A DNA stretch of 64,000 bases from Oopsacas minuta (taxonomy: Eukaryota; Porifera; Hexactinellida; Lyssacinosida; Leucopsacidae): contig JAKMXF010000111.1 in assembly GCA_024704765.1 (NCBI GenBank), positions 1,623,627-1,687,626 on the forward strand. The letters run 5' to 3'. The notes beneath the pieces are model-generated. The model searched no databases. It was given only the letters and a program-made list of their open reading frames with translations, and was not told the origin of the DNA. A program made the translations under genes and the position numbers. Positions 32,684-46,534 of the stretch are shown piece after piece (position 1 is the stretch's first letter; the number at the start of each line of letters is the position of its first letter).

Positions 32684-33619
32684 ATATTTTACTTTAGAAA
32701 AAAATATCATAGATGTAGGTTTGAATGTCATATTTCAACAAGAATTCCAGCGGTTGGCATTACTCTTTATCATTAGATAGGATTAAAGGTTCTACTACTA
32801 CTAGTATATCTCTAAGGAATTAGATGAAATTCGTTTACAGGATTTCAGATAACATTAAAATCATCAATTCAAAAGGAAATGTATGTTTGATATACTTTAG
32901 CCGAATAATAATACAAAGAAATATTCCACAATAATTAACAAATAAAAGGTCCAAGGAGCACTGCTTTTCCACCCCTAACCTGGATAATCTAAAGAATATT
33001 ATCAAAAGATAGAGTAATGTGAGGCTTTGATTTGCATTCTTCAATATATGTATTGTGCTGAGAGTGTTGCATATTTTATAATTAACACTTCACAATCTGC
33101 TAATTAATGGTATTCAGGATCAATCTTTATATTGCGTCGTATTCACAAATGTAAAAGTAGTACATTGCTCGTATATTTGCCTTGCGGAATCTAATTATTG
33201 GAGATATATAGTTTTCCCTATGAAAAAAGTTCAGCATTATCCAAAACTTTCACCCCAGAGTTGCATGCGAGCCGAAAATTGTAACCGCGGCCGGTAGAAC
33301 CCGCAGATATCTTAGACTCTCTTTGTATACTACTTACTATAAAATATAAGTGTGTATCAAAATGTGATAAGTCCTGCTAGATGAGCAGCAGCTATAAACA
33401 ATGTACTTGATTTTATGAAAGAGAATTATTTACCAAATTAAGAGCGGAATAAACACTTCCTTTTGCCATATATATATGTGCTTGGTTCCAAACGAAGGAC
33501 ACCTGGTCACCCTGATTAATATGGAAGAGAGGCTTAAAATAACCACAGGGTGATGTCTATTAGGCTTATGTGTGTGTATATCCAGGACAATCTTAATATA
33601 CAATTATTAAAACTCAATT

Positions 33620-33621
<2 letters not shown>

Positions 33622-33682
<61 letters not shown>
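33622..33682. repeat. (TG)n microsatellite
   Basis: About thirty TG units after attattaaaactcaattat, then tatatatgtgtgtttgtccg; the context matches the Helitron-like 5' ends at 27905 and 28365. Confidence 0.95.
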
Positions 33683-33690
<8 letters not shown>

Positions 33691-33856
33691 GTGTTTGTCC
33701 GCTTTGTATTATAATAATATGGGAAGGCGATGTGCGTATATAATATAGGGAATAACATATCCTTCTATTGACGATATAGGAAAATAAAACAATTGCACTG
33801 GAGTAATCGAGTACGCGAGTATGCTGATTCCTATTTCACACTATCGAATTCATGTA

Positions 33857-34311
33857 CAGTGGAGTTCGCTTATTTACACGAAAAATTTGCTCATAAGCGA
33901 ACTTACTATAGAGCAACTCAATCAATTTGCTAAATACTATTGTTGTGTGTATTTGTACATACTTATATGTGATAATATATTACGTATAATGTTATTGTAG
34001 TACAATTACGAGAAAGCTTCTACTTAATTCAAAAGCAACCACAATTTCCTCTAAAATGAAGAATGTAAATTAGCTTTATAGCAAGTTCTTGCAAATAAAC
34101 GAACTAAAGGTTCCCTTATTAAGTTATTAGCAAGTAGTGTTTTTATGAGAAAACTTGCTTATAGGCGAACTTGCTAATAAGGGAACATAATTAATGCAAT
34201 TTGGGCCAGTGTGACCCTAAAACATGTGCTAATAAGCGAACTTGTTTATACATAAATCCCTATACCTTTGTTCCGTGCACTGAAAATCTTGCTAATAGAC
34301 GAACTCTACTG
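33857..34311. mobile_element. Pogo/Tigger-type MITE with TA duplication
   Basis: cagtggagttcgcttattta and the reverse complement of the right end (cagtagagttcgtctattag) match over about 20 bp, flanked by TA (33855-33856 and 34312-34313). The motif aagcgaacttgct recurs several times inside in both orientations. 455 bp, non-coding. Confidence 0.85.
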
Positions 34312-34901
34312 TAAATGTATTTGTTGTCCTTATGAATATAAAGTAAACAAATAGTTGATCTCGAAATATACTTAGAGACCTGATCTCAACAGAAATATAA
34401 GGGTAATCAAGTATGCTGAATCCGAATTTGGCATGTTCAAGTTTTCATATGTAATTATTGTTTTTATGAATATAAAGTAAATATAGTTGAAATATTAATT
34501 TATTAATCAATTTTCAATTTTCAATTTTATAATTTTGCTAAATTCGAAGTACGAAGTGCCAGTAATGTGAACACAAAGTGTTCACAAGCGAAGCGGCTCG
34601 TATAGAATAATTTGGCTCTCTAATTGTCCATCAGTGCGCAATGGGGTCCGAGGGGAACATTTACAGAATTCGAAGTAGATAACGACTACTAGATTTGTGT
34701 AATTTTAAGTGGACAATTAGAGAGGACCCACTGTTATTGAAAAGAGATTATTCTGAAATATTGTCGGACTGTATTAGAAATACATACTTGTGGTAGGTAA
34801 GTTTTTCTAAATAATTTAAATGAAAAAGAGTTATGTTATATAATCTACTTAATTCATCATTATTTTTGATATAGCTATTATCGGTTAGCGCAAACACTGA
34901 A

Positions 34902-36491
34902 ATGAGTAGCATAAGCATACTATCCGAATTAGATATTGGCAGAAGGTGTTGCTGTGGGGAGGATTATGGGGTCATTCGTTTCATTGGAGATGTAGAAGAT
35001 TCGAAAGGAACATGGGTGGGTATAGAATGGGATAAAGTGGAAAGGGGAAAACACAACGGAAGCTTGAAAGGAAAGCAATATTTCATTTGTAAGAAGGAAG
35101 AAAACTGCGCTTCATTCCTAAGGCCTAAAAAGTTGTCTTTAGGAATGAGTCTACCTGAAGCGTTATTGCATCGCTACACAAACGTAGATCCTGAGGGTTA
35201 TATGGAAGAGAGCGAAAGACTAATTGTAGGAAACAAGGGAGGGGCAGTAAAAGTAGAGTTGGTTGGTATGGACAGTGTTTTTGAAGAGAGATCAAAATTA
35301 TGCGAGCTTAAAATCGTTTCTCTTATTAACATGAAGATCTCAAATGCTGGGTCTCCAGGAGAACTAGCACAGTTAGCCCCTAATATTGCCACATTGGAAT
35401 TAGTCGGAAATAAGATGCTACCAGACTGGAAAACCATATCTCTCATTGCGCAGCAACTGAATTCACTCACATCTCTAGATCTTAGTGATACAAATCTAGA
35501 GCTTCCAGAAGACCCCCTCGTTCTAACTCCACGCCTTTCTCAACTCACAGAACTCTATTTGTGTTCAACTGGAATTTCATGGGATCGCGTGTGTGAAGTT
35601 TCCCATATGGTACCATTTTTGAGTAAACTCCACTTATGCTTTAACAATATTTCCATAATCACTACTCAACTGAAGTGTTTCACTAGCCTAGAACTGTTAA
35701 ACCTAGAGGAGAATGACCTGTGTGATTGGGAGCATATATTCTCACTGAAAACATATCCAAATCTTTCTACGTTGATACTAAATAATAATCAGTTGCCTGA
35801 TATACCTTATCACCTTGTAACAGGACATGAATCTATTCAATTTTCCTCTCTCTCTTCACTGTCCCTCAGAGATAATATGATAGGAAGTTGGTACACAGTA
35901 GACTTTATCAACTCTTACTTTAAACTGAAGGAGCTGAGAATTAAGAACAACCCAGTACTTAGCAATGTTTCTTCTCAACAGGCTCGTCAGTTCGTGATAG
36001 CTAGAATCGCAACTCTCACAATTCTCAATAATAGTCCAGTACCTCTTGCAGAAAGAATTGATGCAGAACGCTATTACCTATCTGCATTCTCAAGACAGTG
36101 GGTAGAGTCCTGTGATGAGAGTGGGTGTGTACCAGCTTCACATCCCTTTAGAAGAGAACACCCTCGATATCTTCTCTTGGTGAATGAGATAGGAGCTCCT
36201 GCGGATGCCAAGGCAGACGTACTTAAGGCTAATAGGTTCTATGACGTCACAATTTCAGCACCTAACTATCCAAATCTGAACACGCTTAAGAAGAAATTGC
36301 CGCACACGTTGACTATCCAGAAGCTTAAAGGTGTACTGCATAGACTCTACAAGATCGATCCAGCTGATCAGATGTTAAGTTATGTGCGAGAAGAATTTAA
36401 TTGTCCTGAAATAGAGATGGATGATACCTTGCGACCTCTCTCCTACTATGGCATGCAGTCGGGATACATAATACTTGTAAGGAGTAAGTAA
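34902..36491 (+). CDS. TBCE: Tubulin-folding cofactor E
   Basis: In the family, TBCE binds alpha-tubulin in the cytosol and joins the cofactor C/D/E complex that releases assembly-competent tubulin dimers. The 529-aa product (human 527) has a CAP-Gly domain at residues about 10-57 (GTWVGIEWD, GKHNGSLKG, FLRPKKL), leucine-rich repeats from about 140 to 370 (LNSLTSLDLSDTNL, LELLNLEENDL, LSTLILNNNQL, LKELRIKNNP), a linker and a C-terminal ubiquitin-like fold to the end (LTIQKLKGVLHRLYKID). The start fits the N terminus of the family. It is a single exon. An acceptor-like tttttgatatag ends 27 nt before the ATG. Neighbours are repeats only. Confidence 0.96.
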   Translation: MSSISILSELDIGRRCCCGEDYGVIRFIGDVEDSKGTWVGIEWDKVERGKHNGSLKGKQYFICKKEENCASFLRPKKLSLGMSLPEALLHRYTNVDPEGYMEESERLIVGNKGGAVKVELVGMDSVFEERSKLCELKIVSLINMKISNAGSPGELAQLAPNIATLELVGNKMLPDWKTISLIAQQLNSLTSLDLSDTNLELPEDPLVLTPRLSQLTELYLCSTGISWDRVCEVSHMVPFLSKLHLCFNNISIITTQLKCFTSLELLNLEENDLCDWEHIFSLKTYPNLSTLILNNNQLPDIPYHLVTGHESIQFSSLSSLSLRDNMIGSWYTVDFINSYFKLKELRIKNNPVLSNVSSQQARQFVIARIATLTILNNSPVPLAERIDAERYYLSAFSRQWVESCDESGCVPASHPFRREHPRYLLLVNEIGAPADAKADVLKANRFYDVTISAPNYPNLNTLKKKLPHTLTIQKLKGVLHRLYKIDPADQMLSYVREEFNCPEIEMDDTLRPLSYYGMQSGYIILVRSK

Positions 36492-37151
36492 CTTAAAAAG
36501 GAAATTGGGGTTTGATAAATTAATTATGGATTTAAAGCATTAGATGTCTGACCTTCTATTATACATTTACTGTTAATCAATTCCATAATTGTGGTTAGAC
36601 TTTGATTGAGAGTATTTCATATTAAATATAAAAAAGTATATTAAGGCCATGTAAAATAAATTACTATTTCTCATCCATTGTTTTCTGCGAAATAGGGCGG
36701 GGGGGCATTTTATTTTATTTTTTGCTTAGCGTAATTTTACTAATTTATTTAAACTATCTCGTTAATACGAATTTCTGATAAGACGAACAATATTCGTACA
36801 TAATCAGGTCCCTACAACCGTACTTCAATGGATATTACTCCGGTTTATGAACTCCGGAAAGGCGAATAAATTTTAACCGTACGGTACGTTGGTGCTCATA
36901 TTAAGCTTACACTGTATATGGGAGAACTAATATTCACTTCCTCTCTATAATCTGAATTATTGTACAATTTAAATAATAATAATAAAACTTTAGTGCAGAC
37001 CCCAGGGCTGATTTTTGCTATCCAGGGAGGGGTATTTGGGCCTGACTCGGACAGGTTTGAGTCTTGGACGAAAATTCACACCTGACGAAATTATGATGCC
37101 ATTGCCACCTTTTTGGATTTTCGAAAAATCACATGGTTATCCACACTGCTC

Positions 37152-37179
37152 AGCGACCTAGCAAGCGAAGGGCGCTAGT
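37152..37179 (+). mobile_element. Helitron-like 3' terminus
   Basis: agcgacctagcaagcgaagg then gcgctagt matches 58579-58606 and 9631-9658 almost base for base; upstream sequence is not obviously shared. Confidence 0.4.
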
Positions 37180-38100
37180 GTTAAATAATTAGCTTGTTTC
37201 GAAGATGCTCATCTGCGAATATAAGTATTAAATAAAGATATGTATTAAAATAAAAAAAATTGCCAAGGAGGGAGATTAAATGGGGCGGGCGGGGATGATA
37301 AATAAGTATATTATTTTATATGGCCTAAACGTGTTTTACACTTGTAGCCGTATCAATATAAATTACAAGTGTATGGGAAACGGGATGTAGTACATAAGCC
37401 CTGGAATTATTTGACAAAAACTCTCGCGACAATCGAGCTTTAAGTAATTATTGGCCAAAATGTGGCATCCATGGTGTCTAACATACATCAATAACGTCAC
37501 TAGTGTATAATTACTAAAATATTATATTTCGTATAATACATTCCTAGAAACACACTAGTGTTTGTTTATCAGAGCTTTAAAATTTAACCAAACAAATGAC
37601 GTCATTTCATTTCAACTGGAAATAGTTGGATGGCATGACATGGCCTGTGTCTTGTGATAATTATGACCTATCAATAATACATTCATTCGAGCAAAAATCT
37701 CCAATTAGATATTATCTATATTCTAGGACAATAAGATTGCCTATCATATTATTAGAAAATGACTCCGGTTAATCGGACCAACACCTTAAAATGGCCTGGT
37801 CCCGATGTGACCTCTGTGACGTAGTTTATACAGCACGAAGGAGTCGAGTTTATCGTGAAGCGACGAGCATTTGACTAGGACAAGTAATTAGGTAGCCATC
37901 AAAGATCTTATATTATCCAATATTGAAATACAAAGTAAAGAACCTGTTTAACGGCCACTACAGGATAAAGGCCATCTAATAATAAAAGTATAGTGAGGAG
38001 ATTTCAATACCAATCGACCTCGTATAGGGGCCACCTGCACTTGTACGTAGCGCCTGGCTGTTATAGACAAGTTTGACAATAAGTGATAATTACAGACTTA

Positions 38101-38206
38101 CAGTGGAACCTCGTTAATATGAATACCAACAGTACGAACACCAATAGTCAAAATTTTTCGTGTTATCAGGAAATTCTTATGAACCTTGATTAAAGAGGTT
38201 CCACTG
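38101..38206. mobile_element. Pogo/Tigger-type mini-MITE
   Basis: cagtggaacctcgttaatat and gaggttccactg are inverted ends of about 12 bp plus weaker matches. TA precedes the left end; the right flank is TG, so the duplication is incomplete. 106 bp. Confidence 0.7.
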
Positions 38207-40695
38207 TGTGAATATTAAATAAATATAGTTATACATACGCATTGTAATAAATCACACACATACTATGTAGTATTGTTAGCATTGAGGACTTTAGACAAAT
38301 ATGTTGGATCCTCATATAGCTTGGTTATCTTTACTTGAAGATCCTATAAGTATGTTAGCAATTAAGTAATATATTAGAAATACAACATCACATAAAAATA
38401 GGGAATATGACGTAAAGTAATAAATCTAATCATTATCTAAGTAAATATATTATATGTAATAGAATGTTTCAAAGAATTTCGGTCAAATGAATGTCAGCTA
38501 GGAGTCTACTCCCACCTGATCATTCATAGTAGTGCCCCTAAGAGAATTATGAAGTACGTATATATCTGAAAATAGGATCAATCCACAGCCTACTATTATT
38601 TACCATAAAGATTTTAATATTCAGGATTGTTTCGTAAGAGATATCATACCAAAATATTATAAATTAAGTATTGGAAATCGGGGTATATACTATGTATAAA
38701 TCAATTCGGCCATATAATGATTTTTGTTTATCATTGATAGGATAAGATTTCGACATAAATGAAGTTTGTCAATAATAGCCATCCATGGTCAATATTAGAA
38801 CTCAAGAATGTGCCAACTTTATCATGGATTCTTGATATTTTTGTATATATTTTATGCAAAAGCACCCTGAGATCATTTCATATATTAACTTTGAAATTAA
38901 AGATGCGATATTTAACTTCAAAGATTGAGCACACCATTTCCTATAAATCCTCTAATTTTGGACTAGGGATCAGTTAGTGCAATGTACAGAAATATTATAT
39001 GAATATACGGAATTGTTTTCCATCTCAAAAATAGTACATTTATGCCCAAGTTCACGTTGTTAGGGGGAACAGATGGGACAATGCTCCACCTGACAAAAAC
39101 TTGTACCCCGTAGAATTCCCCCTGGTAAACGGTAAACTCGTGCCCCGGGGCATGCTCATGCCCCTTGGCTCAAATTGCAACTAGTAATATGTTAAAATTT
39201 AGTTATGAACTTGTGGAGGCAGCTCCTCTGCCATAGGATTTTTCCTGGATCCGTTTCTGATTTAGGCCAAACACAAATTCATGAGCGTTAATGTGAGTAT
39301 TGACATTATAAATCTTGACTCAAAGTGAAATATGCGGAATTGAACAAACAAGATCAAATTCCACATTTAGATTTCTGGTTTTGGATTGTATTCGAGGAGA
39401 GTTGATATGACAGATTCGCATAGGTACGTAGTTGGGGATGAAAATATTATTTTCAGCACATATAATTAGCAATTCGTGGGTAGGAAGAATACTGCACCAA
39501 GCGATTAATATGTCTTCCTTTTCGAAAGTAGTTTTGACTGTTGAGTTATTGAAGTCAATAAACTCTCTTCTTACAACTCTAATGGAAGATTTCCTTGTTT
39601 AATATGAAAAGTATTCTAACCATATAAAATTCTTATCTTTTCTAAATGAATATTAAATGTTGAGGTATAATTGGAAGTGTAACATGTGAAATATCAAAAT
39701 TATCAGGGTAGTTAAACTATCATAGATTTTAAGTATCCATGGTTCTAGAAATATAGGTAGTTAATCTGTCACACAACATAACAAAATAAGTCGAAAAGAT
39801 CATCAATTGTTTCGTTGACGGAAAGTTGGTCGCGGATTAATAGTATCAGGAAAATCTGTCACGAATAATAATTGCCGTTGTTCCAGGTCATTTGGGGCTC
39901 TCATATCTTGGTTGGAGTGGGGATTTTACCCTCGATTAGTGTTTATACTTGATTCGATGTTTCAGCGACTAATTTCCCAAGACCAATTTCCCCACGACCA
40001 ACTCTTGGCCATTCCAATTGTTTACATCCTTAGAGAGTAAAAATAACTCGATAAGACAAAATACAAAATATACTATTACCTTATAAGGGTATTACGAAAA
40101 ACAATGTGTACAAAGACCTCAGGACAAAAATAACTGATAAATTACAAACCAGATATCGAGCCTAATAAAATTGCATGGTATTGAAAACGATCGATCAGTT
40201 TAACTCCTATAAATAACTCGCAATTAATCGAAAAATATAATCGGATATATAGAAGGAAATTCAACAATGGATATACTTCAGTGGTTTTCGGCGACGTGTA
40301 TTTCAGCAAGATGTTCTAGCAACGACGACACTGTTCATTTGATAATCTGATTAGTTCAGAATTGTATTCCACAGAGTTAGTTACTCCTGACAATTTCATG
40401 TCAATGAGAATTTAGATTACACACTTTAGGACAGGATAGACTTCGCGAAAATGTCTTGATTTCGCCAAAAATCGCTCAAGAGTAATTGAAATAAAAATCG
40501 AAATACTTTCCCTAATACCAAGTACACTAACAAAACACAAATAATTCAAAACCATTAAAAAAGTCATTTTCTGTTAGAGCCTACCTTGGTGTAGTGTGTA
40601 TTCTGTAACATTTTGAATTAGAGTGATTGAAGACCTAAAGATCAGAAAATAAAGCTTAAGGTCATCATTTTAATAACCTTTTTTACTATAAGAGA

Positions 40696-41052
40696 CCTGT
40701 TGAATGAGATATTGACCTTTCTATTAAAGGAACCATGGATGCATTCTACTTTAATCTCAGTGAGATATTTACCCACTTATCACATGACGTTATTGTCATC
40801 AATGGATGACATCTACAAAATATATCGCTCATTAAACCACAACAAGCACCGAATGTTCAATGTATATTTCATTATTAATTTGATGATCAACGAGTATTTG
40901 ATTGGATCCTATTATCATTGTCAATATCACTACAGTAAGTATATAATGAATATACTGTTGGATGAAAACTCTGCATTTATCTAATGTAACAAATTTATGA
41001 CTACAGTGAGAAATGGTCATTATTATAGGGGGTCAATATCTCATGCAACAGC
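40696..41052. mobile_element. MITE with 22-bp inverted repeats
   Basis: cctgttgaatgagatattga(cc) and the reverse complement of the right end (gctgttgcatgagatattga) match at 19 or 20 positions. 357 bp. The open frame at 40700-40984 lies wholly inside and has no recognisable motif. Superfamily not assigned. Confidence 0.65.
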
Positions 41053-44000
41053 TCTAATTATGTAAGCGGGGGCGCCATTTAATCCATTTAACTTTTACCC
41101 CCATGGCGCTTAACCTAGAAGGGCGCCTGAATTAGAGCGAATAGGGTATATATCAGTTGAAAGCAAGTCTATACCTATATTTAGAGATTTGGATTTTATA
41201 GAAATGTATGGACATATAGATCTCTTGAATTTTACATGTATGAAAATATGATTAATCACCAAAGGTGTGAAAATATATAAATATCAGATGCACAACTAGA
41301 TGCCGCTACGAGTATACATGCAAATTTGGTGTCTTAATCTCTAAAGGTGTGAACAGGAGAGTGAAAACATATATATATACCACAGGCTACGTAACCATAG
41401 CCTGTGTTCACTGACCATATATTTCATGTACCATGGACTACTTCAAGTCTATTATATTTGGTAAGCAATTTTAATAGACTTGAAGTAATGCATGGTTATA
41501 ACCAGTGAGATGTCTATAGTTACGATGTCTGTGTATATATACCCAGTGTTGCAGCGATCCGGGAATTTCATGGACCAGACCGATAGCATAAACCTGGTCA
41601 ATTCGTGTTCAGCCACCCTAATGCTTTTGGCAAAAAACTTAGGGTAAGCAACATTTAAGAAAATATCATGATATCTAGGAATAGTGTCTACCTCTATCGC
41701 GGTAGATGTTAACATGTTCCAAGTGTCAACATCTACCCTAGCATATATACCAAGTGAACAGTATTAGCACTGAGACACTATACTATAAAGTATAGTCGGC
41801 ACAGTAAATATCCCGGCGGTACAGGAAAATATCCTGGGATCATACATTTTTAAGCGAAATTCCAGGGGGGAGGGGCGCTAGAGTCTAAAATGATAAATTC
41901 CTGGGAGATTCTTCTCCCGGATTCCTTATAGGCAACATTGATCTATTGTGTTGATTCAATGTAAATAAATTTAAGAATGGATAAACTTGAGCAATGATAC
42001 AAATTCTCCCCCTTGGAGAATTTGTAGCTTTGATGTATAGGTACCTCCCTGTCGCCAAGAAAGAAGAAAATTGTATTCTAGGCGAAATAACTTTAATATT
42101 GTAAAAATGGATACAAATTTAAAATATTAACTACCATCGAAGTGAAATGTCATAACAAATGTATGACAACGATTGTTCTACACTATTCGGTGATTTTCAA
42201 AGTCTAATATGTGTCAAACAACAAATTTGAAATTTCTTTATTAGTTCCGTTCAGTGAGTAAGGAAGCCCAGAATTTTACAATATTGTATGTGTTGTTATG
42301 TGCTTATATAATTTCTCTATACGACGTTTTCTATATTGCAAGGAATCCGAATACAGTAAATCATAATTAAATACTCGAATATTATCAGTAATCAGTATTC
42401 GCTAAGCTATTCACGAATACTGATATTCGGTTTGAGCTGTTTCAACTTTGCTATAACCCCATTTTTAGAATATTACTATTTTCGTTGACGTTTGTCAAAC
42501 ATCTTAGGTTTATAGTGGTGGTTGGATTCTTTAGGCTCAGTAACTCAGATAAATCTGATGGAAATGTGAATAAGAATTATTTTGATTATCAAATCATGTT
42601 GTTTAGCCGAGAGTTAGTTAAAGTCAGACAAATCAGATGTACCATAATATAATATCTATACAAATAGGTAGCATAATCGTGTAATATGAACTAAATAGTG
42701 AATAAGTCAGCAGTTCCCAATTAGTGGTCCCCGGACGACAGCAGCATATTCACAGGATATCATTGCAGTATGTGGGAAGGGGCAACACTTTACAGATTGA
42801 TTCAGTAGATAACATTAACGAGATTCTATAGAGCTCTATCATTTGTCTTCGCATAAAATTTCTTTTCTTGCAAATATATACCAAATACATATTGTAAATG
42901 AATAATGCGTTAAGAGATAAAACAATGTCACCACTCCATACTGGATAATATAGTTCATATAAGTATGATCGGCGGGGGCCCCGCGCTCTGCCACCTAAGA
43001 GTGTCTAGGTGTTGCGCTACTGCCTGTTATATCAGTTCAACTCCGTACCTTGACGGAACAACTACATCTATTACTACAACCATGGATTCAATTTAGCTAT
43101 AGCAAATACTTTCAATACTTGCTTTATAATTAATTACCAGTGGAGCCCTATAACAAAACACGTACTGAAATCTCGATTTGGGTGCGGGAGTCGGTTAAAA
43201 CAAAGTGGTAAAATTATCGAAAAAATCCTGGTTGTATTAAAATCGAAAAATCACATTGATATTCACCCATTTAGCTATTTAGAAACTAAAATTAATAGCA
43301 ATTTTTTGATTTTTGACCTAAAATACTAGTTGAGTCCCAAAATTTGACGAATTAAATTCAAATTAGATACAGAGAGTATCCTAGGATCAAAACTGGGAAC
43401 AATACCGGTGTTCCGCCCGTATTTTCTCACTTTTTCAAAATTCATTTTGAATTAGCCAGCCCCTTAGTGACAAATATCAACAGAAAAATTCGAATAAAAA
43501 TATAGCACACTGAAAATAAAATTTTGTTGAATTTCCAACCAAATTCAACAAAAAAAGTCCCAATTAGCTCCATACAGGGATAGGACAAATAGGTTTGCAC
43601 TTGGAAGGTATGTATATCACTAAAAATATTGAATATACGCATCAAGGTTTGTATTGATTATATAAACGCTTTTGAAAAGGTCCAGAATGTCTGACAAGTA
43701 TCTAGTAAAGAGAGGGTCATAATTTAGTGAACAAAGGCACAGGGGATTTTGCCCCCCTCTCGACACTAATGAGTTAACATGTAGGTTATTATCATAAATA
43801 CTAGTATCATATTACCTGTGGACCTGGCCATATGGGCAGGTTATGGCCTGGTCGGAAAATTTCTGCCCAGATTTGGCCTGGTCAGTTTACATTACTGGCA
43901 CGGCCCTCCTAATAAGAAAACAAATCAAATATTATACATAGCAGTAACAAGCAGAACCGAGAGAGAATTACAACTAATAATATTCGACTAATTATATATA

Positions 44001-44319
44001 TATATATACAAATAATAGCCCACGCGGCAACGCCTAGGGTAGTCTTATTGTATCACCAAATCATAATTAATTGGTGAATACATTATTGAAAACAGTACAA
44101 AAAGACTCAAACGTCATAAATGTAATCTTGACTCTACTCAGATCTTAAAGTGTCAATCGATTCTTCAACATTGATTTCTATACCGACTATATGTATGTAG
44201 ATAAATCATGTGAATTGCACCAGACCCAAAATAATAGCCATTCGCGAGCTGCCACGTTTGCAATTGTCTTTCAGGGCTACCCTACTCGTATCTTGGTTCT
44301 GACATCCCTGTTTTAGATA

Positions 44320-44792
44320 CAGTCAACTCCGCTTAATCGGGACACATCGGTTCCAGGCAATTTGTCCCGAATAAGCGGAGAATTTCTATTAATGACACTA
44401 TGTATATAGTAGTGGTTCTTTTTTTTGAGTGAAAGGCCTCAAAAACCAATTTCTCTATTGTAAGGTGTAGGCATAATGGCCCAAAGTACAAAATTTGAAA
44501 TTTGAGGATCGTTGACGTCTTCCGTAAAACAATATTGATAATAATCACTAGCATATCAAATTAGAATTGTACCAATTAAGGGGAAATTTGTCCCAATTAA
44601 ATTATTTAGCTATTAGAAATTGCTCAGATCAAAAGGAATTTCGTCTTAATCAAGTTACTAATTTCCCTCGATTAGCGGAATTTATCCTGATTAACCGAAA
44701 GTTTTTGAATTAACATTGATGTAGGTAATCCGTTCCTGGAGATTTGTCCCACCTCCCGATTAACCGATGTCCCAATTAAGCCCAGGTGACTG
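44320..44792. mobile_element. Pogo/Tigger-type MITE with TA duplication
   Basis: cagtcaactccgcttaatcg and the inverse of the right end (cagtcacctgggcttaattg) pair over about 25 bp, with TA at 44318-44319 and 44793-44794. Inside, variants of attaagcgga / tgtcccaattaa recur in both orientations. Non-coding. Confidence 0.85.
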
Positions 44793-45152
44793 TATTGTAA
44801 CTTTAAGATAGCAATGAACTTACTAAAATATTTGGCAGTGAGTTGAAGTGCGATAAGATATAGACCAGAATAAGTGTATTTTGTTGCCTTGAATAGTAGC
44901 TGATTGGGTATAAAGCTAGAACAAGTAAGAGCCATAATATTAGTACAATGGATTCATTCACATATAATAGAAGAGTAGTACAGGGGAGTTAGGTGGAGCG
45001 GTGCTCCCTCATTAATTTCCAAGGGCGACATGTTCCCCATAATTCACCTGAGGAAGCTGCTATCCCAGGATTTATGTGAAGAACGTTAATTAAACCTAGT
45101 AGATTAACCATAAACCACGTGTCTTCATTGATTGGTATTCATTTAACCGATT

Positions 45153-45290
45153 ACGGCCGAAGTGTTATGTTCATAATGGAAAGGAACACTAAAAATTTAT
45201 CACTTCGTTTTAACCAATTTCCACACCAAAACGAGAGTTAGCACCTTTTTGACGTCATGAAGTCGCCCATTTTCCCGGCAGTATTCGGAG
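45153..45290 (+). repeat. Fragment of the 'cggccgaagtgtta' repeat family
   Basis: ttaaccgattacggccgaag, cacttcgttttaaccaattt and ttttcccggcagtattcgg match the copies at 14567 and 29318. Confidence 0.65.
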
Positions 45291-45771
45291 AATTATGCTC
45301 CACTAGCTAAATGGAAGTATGGAACCCTATAAATACTAAATATCTTGAATAAGCTAATAAATTCATAATAATTCTCATAAAAATTATCATGTGAATGAAA
45401 TAACAATGGTACTTTATCTATGTTAAGAGTATACGAGTCGCTTCGCTTGCTCGCGCTCTGGGATTGCGAACACTCTGTTTTCGCATATAACTCGGCACTT
45501 CGTGCATGGATATTTCGAAAATGTTTTGAAAAAAACTCAATCACAAGATTTTTTGTAAGTGTGATCTTATAATTTGGTGTCATAACTTTATATTCCAAAA
45601 TTCTTATATAATTGATAATATTATTGGCATTTACCATAACAAGTTCACAAAATCACGAATAAGTTTGGCTGTGTTATGGAGTGTTTGTGAAATTGGCCTC
45701 ACAAACTAAATTATATATACATTTAGGAAAACCTTCAACATCTTCATTGCATTTATATCTATTCCAGACCT

Positions 45772-46534
45772 TCAAAAAGCCAGAGTGAGATGATTTAACA
45801 ATTTGTTCTGAGACATACCCAGACACTTTCCCGTAAGAAGGTAGTGTTGATCAAAAAGTACAATGTGGCGGCAAACAACATGGACTTTGGTTGAACATGG
45901 TAGCCCTGTTCTTTTCAAAGCCTCTTCGAATTGATGATTTTGATCAATGTATTCAGTTTCAATATTTTGTCCGAAGCATGATGCATCCACATCACTAAAT
46001 CTCTTCAGGGCAATGAAGGCAGAGTTTGAAGGGGAAAAGCCAGTCCATTACACATCCTGAGCAGTTTACGTATTGCATTTCTAAGTAGAGATAAGTACGT
46101 GAGTATCTCTTCCTCAGACATTGCTGTTAGTATGGCATCATACAAATTTTGTCCCACTCTTAACATCAAATTCAACTCTGGAATATTGAATCTATCCATT
46201 GTATTTGACGTCCAGATGCATAGATACCGCCCTGACATCTCTCTATTAATGTGTTGATGTCATTACATATTACCCTAAAAGTTTCCTTAAATATCTCCTG
46301 TTGCAAATGATGACGAAAGCCACATCCTATAACAGTATACAAATAAATTAGTGAATAAATACAAAATCTCGTTATAATTAAAGGTTTCACATTCAAAACT
46401 CCTGAAATCGTAACTAAAGAGTTGACAGCTAATTTAGATATGACACCAAATTTTAAATCACATTTGCAAAAAGTTTTGTGATGGAACAATTTTTTCAAAA
46501 CAGTATTGAAATCTACATAAAATTCTGTTTCCAA
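45772..46534 (-). pseudogene. Broken mobile-element-type reading frame
   Basis: Three overlapping or adjacent pieces in different frames (46534-46172, 46238-46005, 45990-45772) read in order as one decayed protein. The last piece has SCFGQNIETEY and GLPCSTKVHVVCRHI, the pattern 'SCFG..L...F......L....TPKVHVVxxH' that I associate with a family scattered through invertebrate genomes with transposons; I cannot name the element. At least one frameshift (near 46005) and the early stop make it non-functional. No terminal repeats were located. Confidence 0.45.

Larger units (their letters stand above)
36492..45771. other. Gene-free repeat region between TBCE and the retroelements
   Basis: No host exon was recognised on either strand. 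Contents: Helitron-like terminus at 37152-37179, a MITE at 38101-38206, a sequence at about 38815-38930 that also occurs near 20755-20870 (aaagatgcgatatttaac), MITEs at 40696-41052 and 44320-44792, and two cggccgaagtg-family fragments (43160-43215, 45153-45290). Short frames such as 40700-40984 lie inside a MITE. Confidence 0.6.

Noticed and set aside
40700-40984. 94-codon frame
   Set aside because: Lies entirely within a MITE with 22-bp inverted repeats and has no recognisable motif.
42960-43060. Locally GC-rich segment suggesting an RNA gene
   Set aside because: No tRNA cloverleaf or other RNA fold could be drawn; no tRNA, rRNA or CRISPR was found anywhere in the window.
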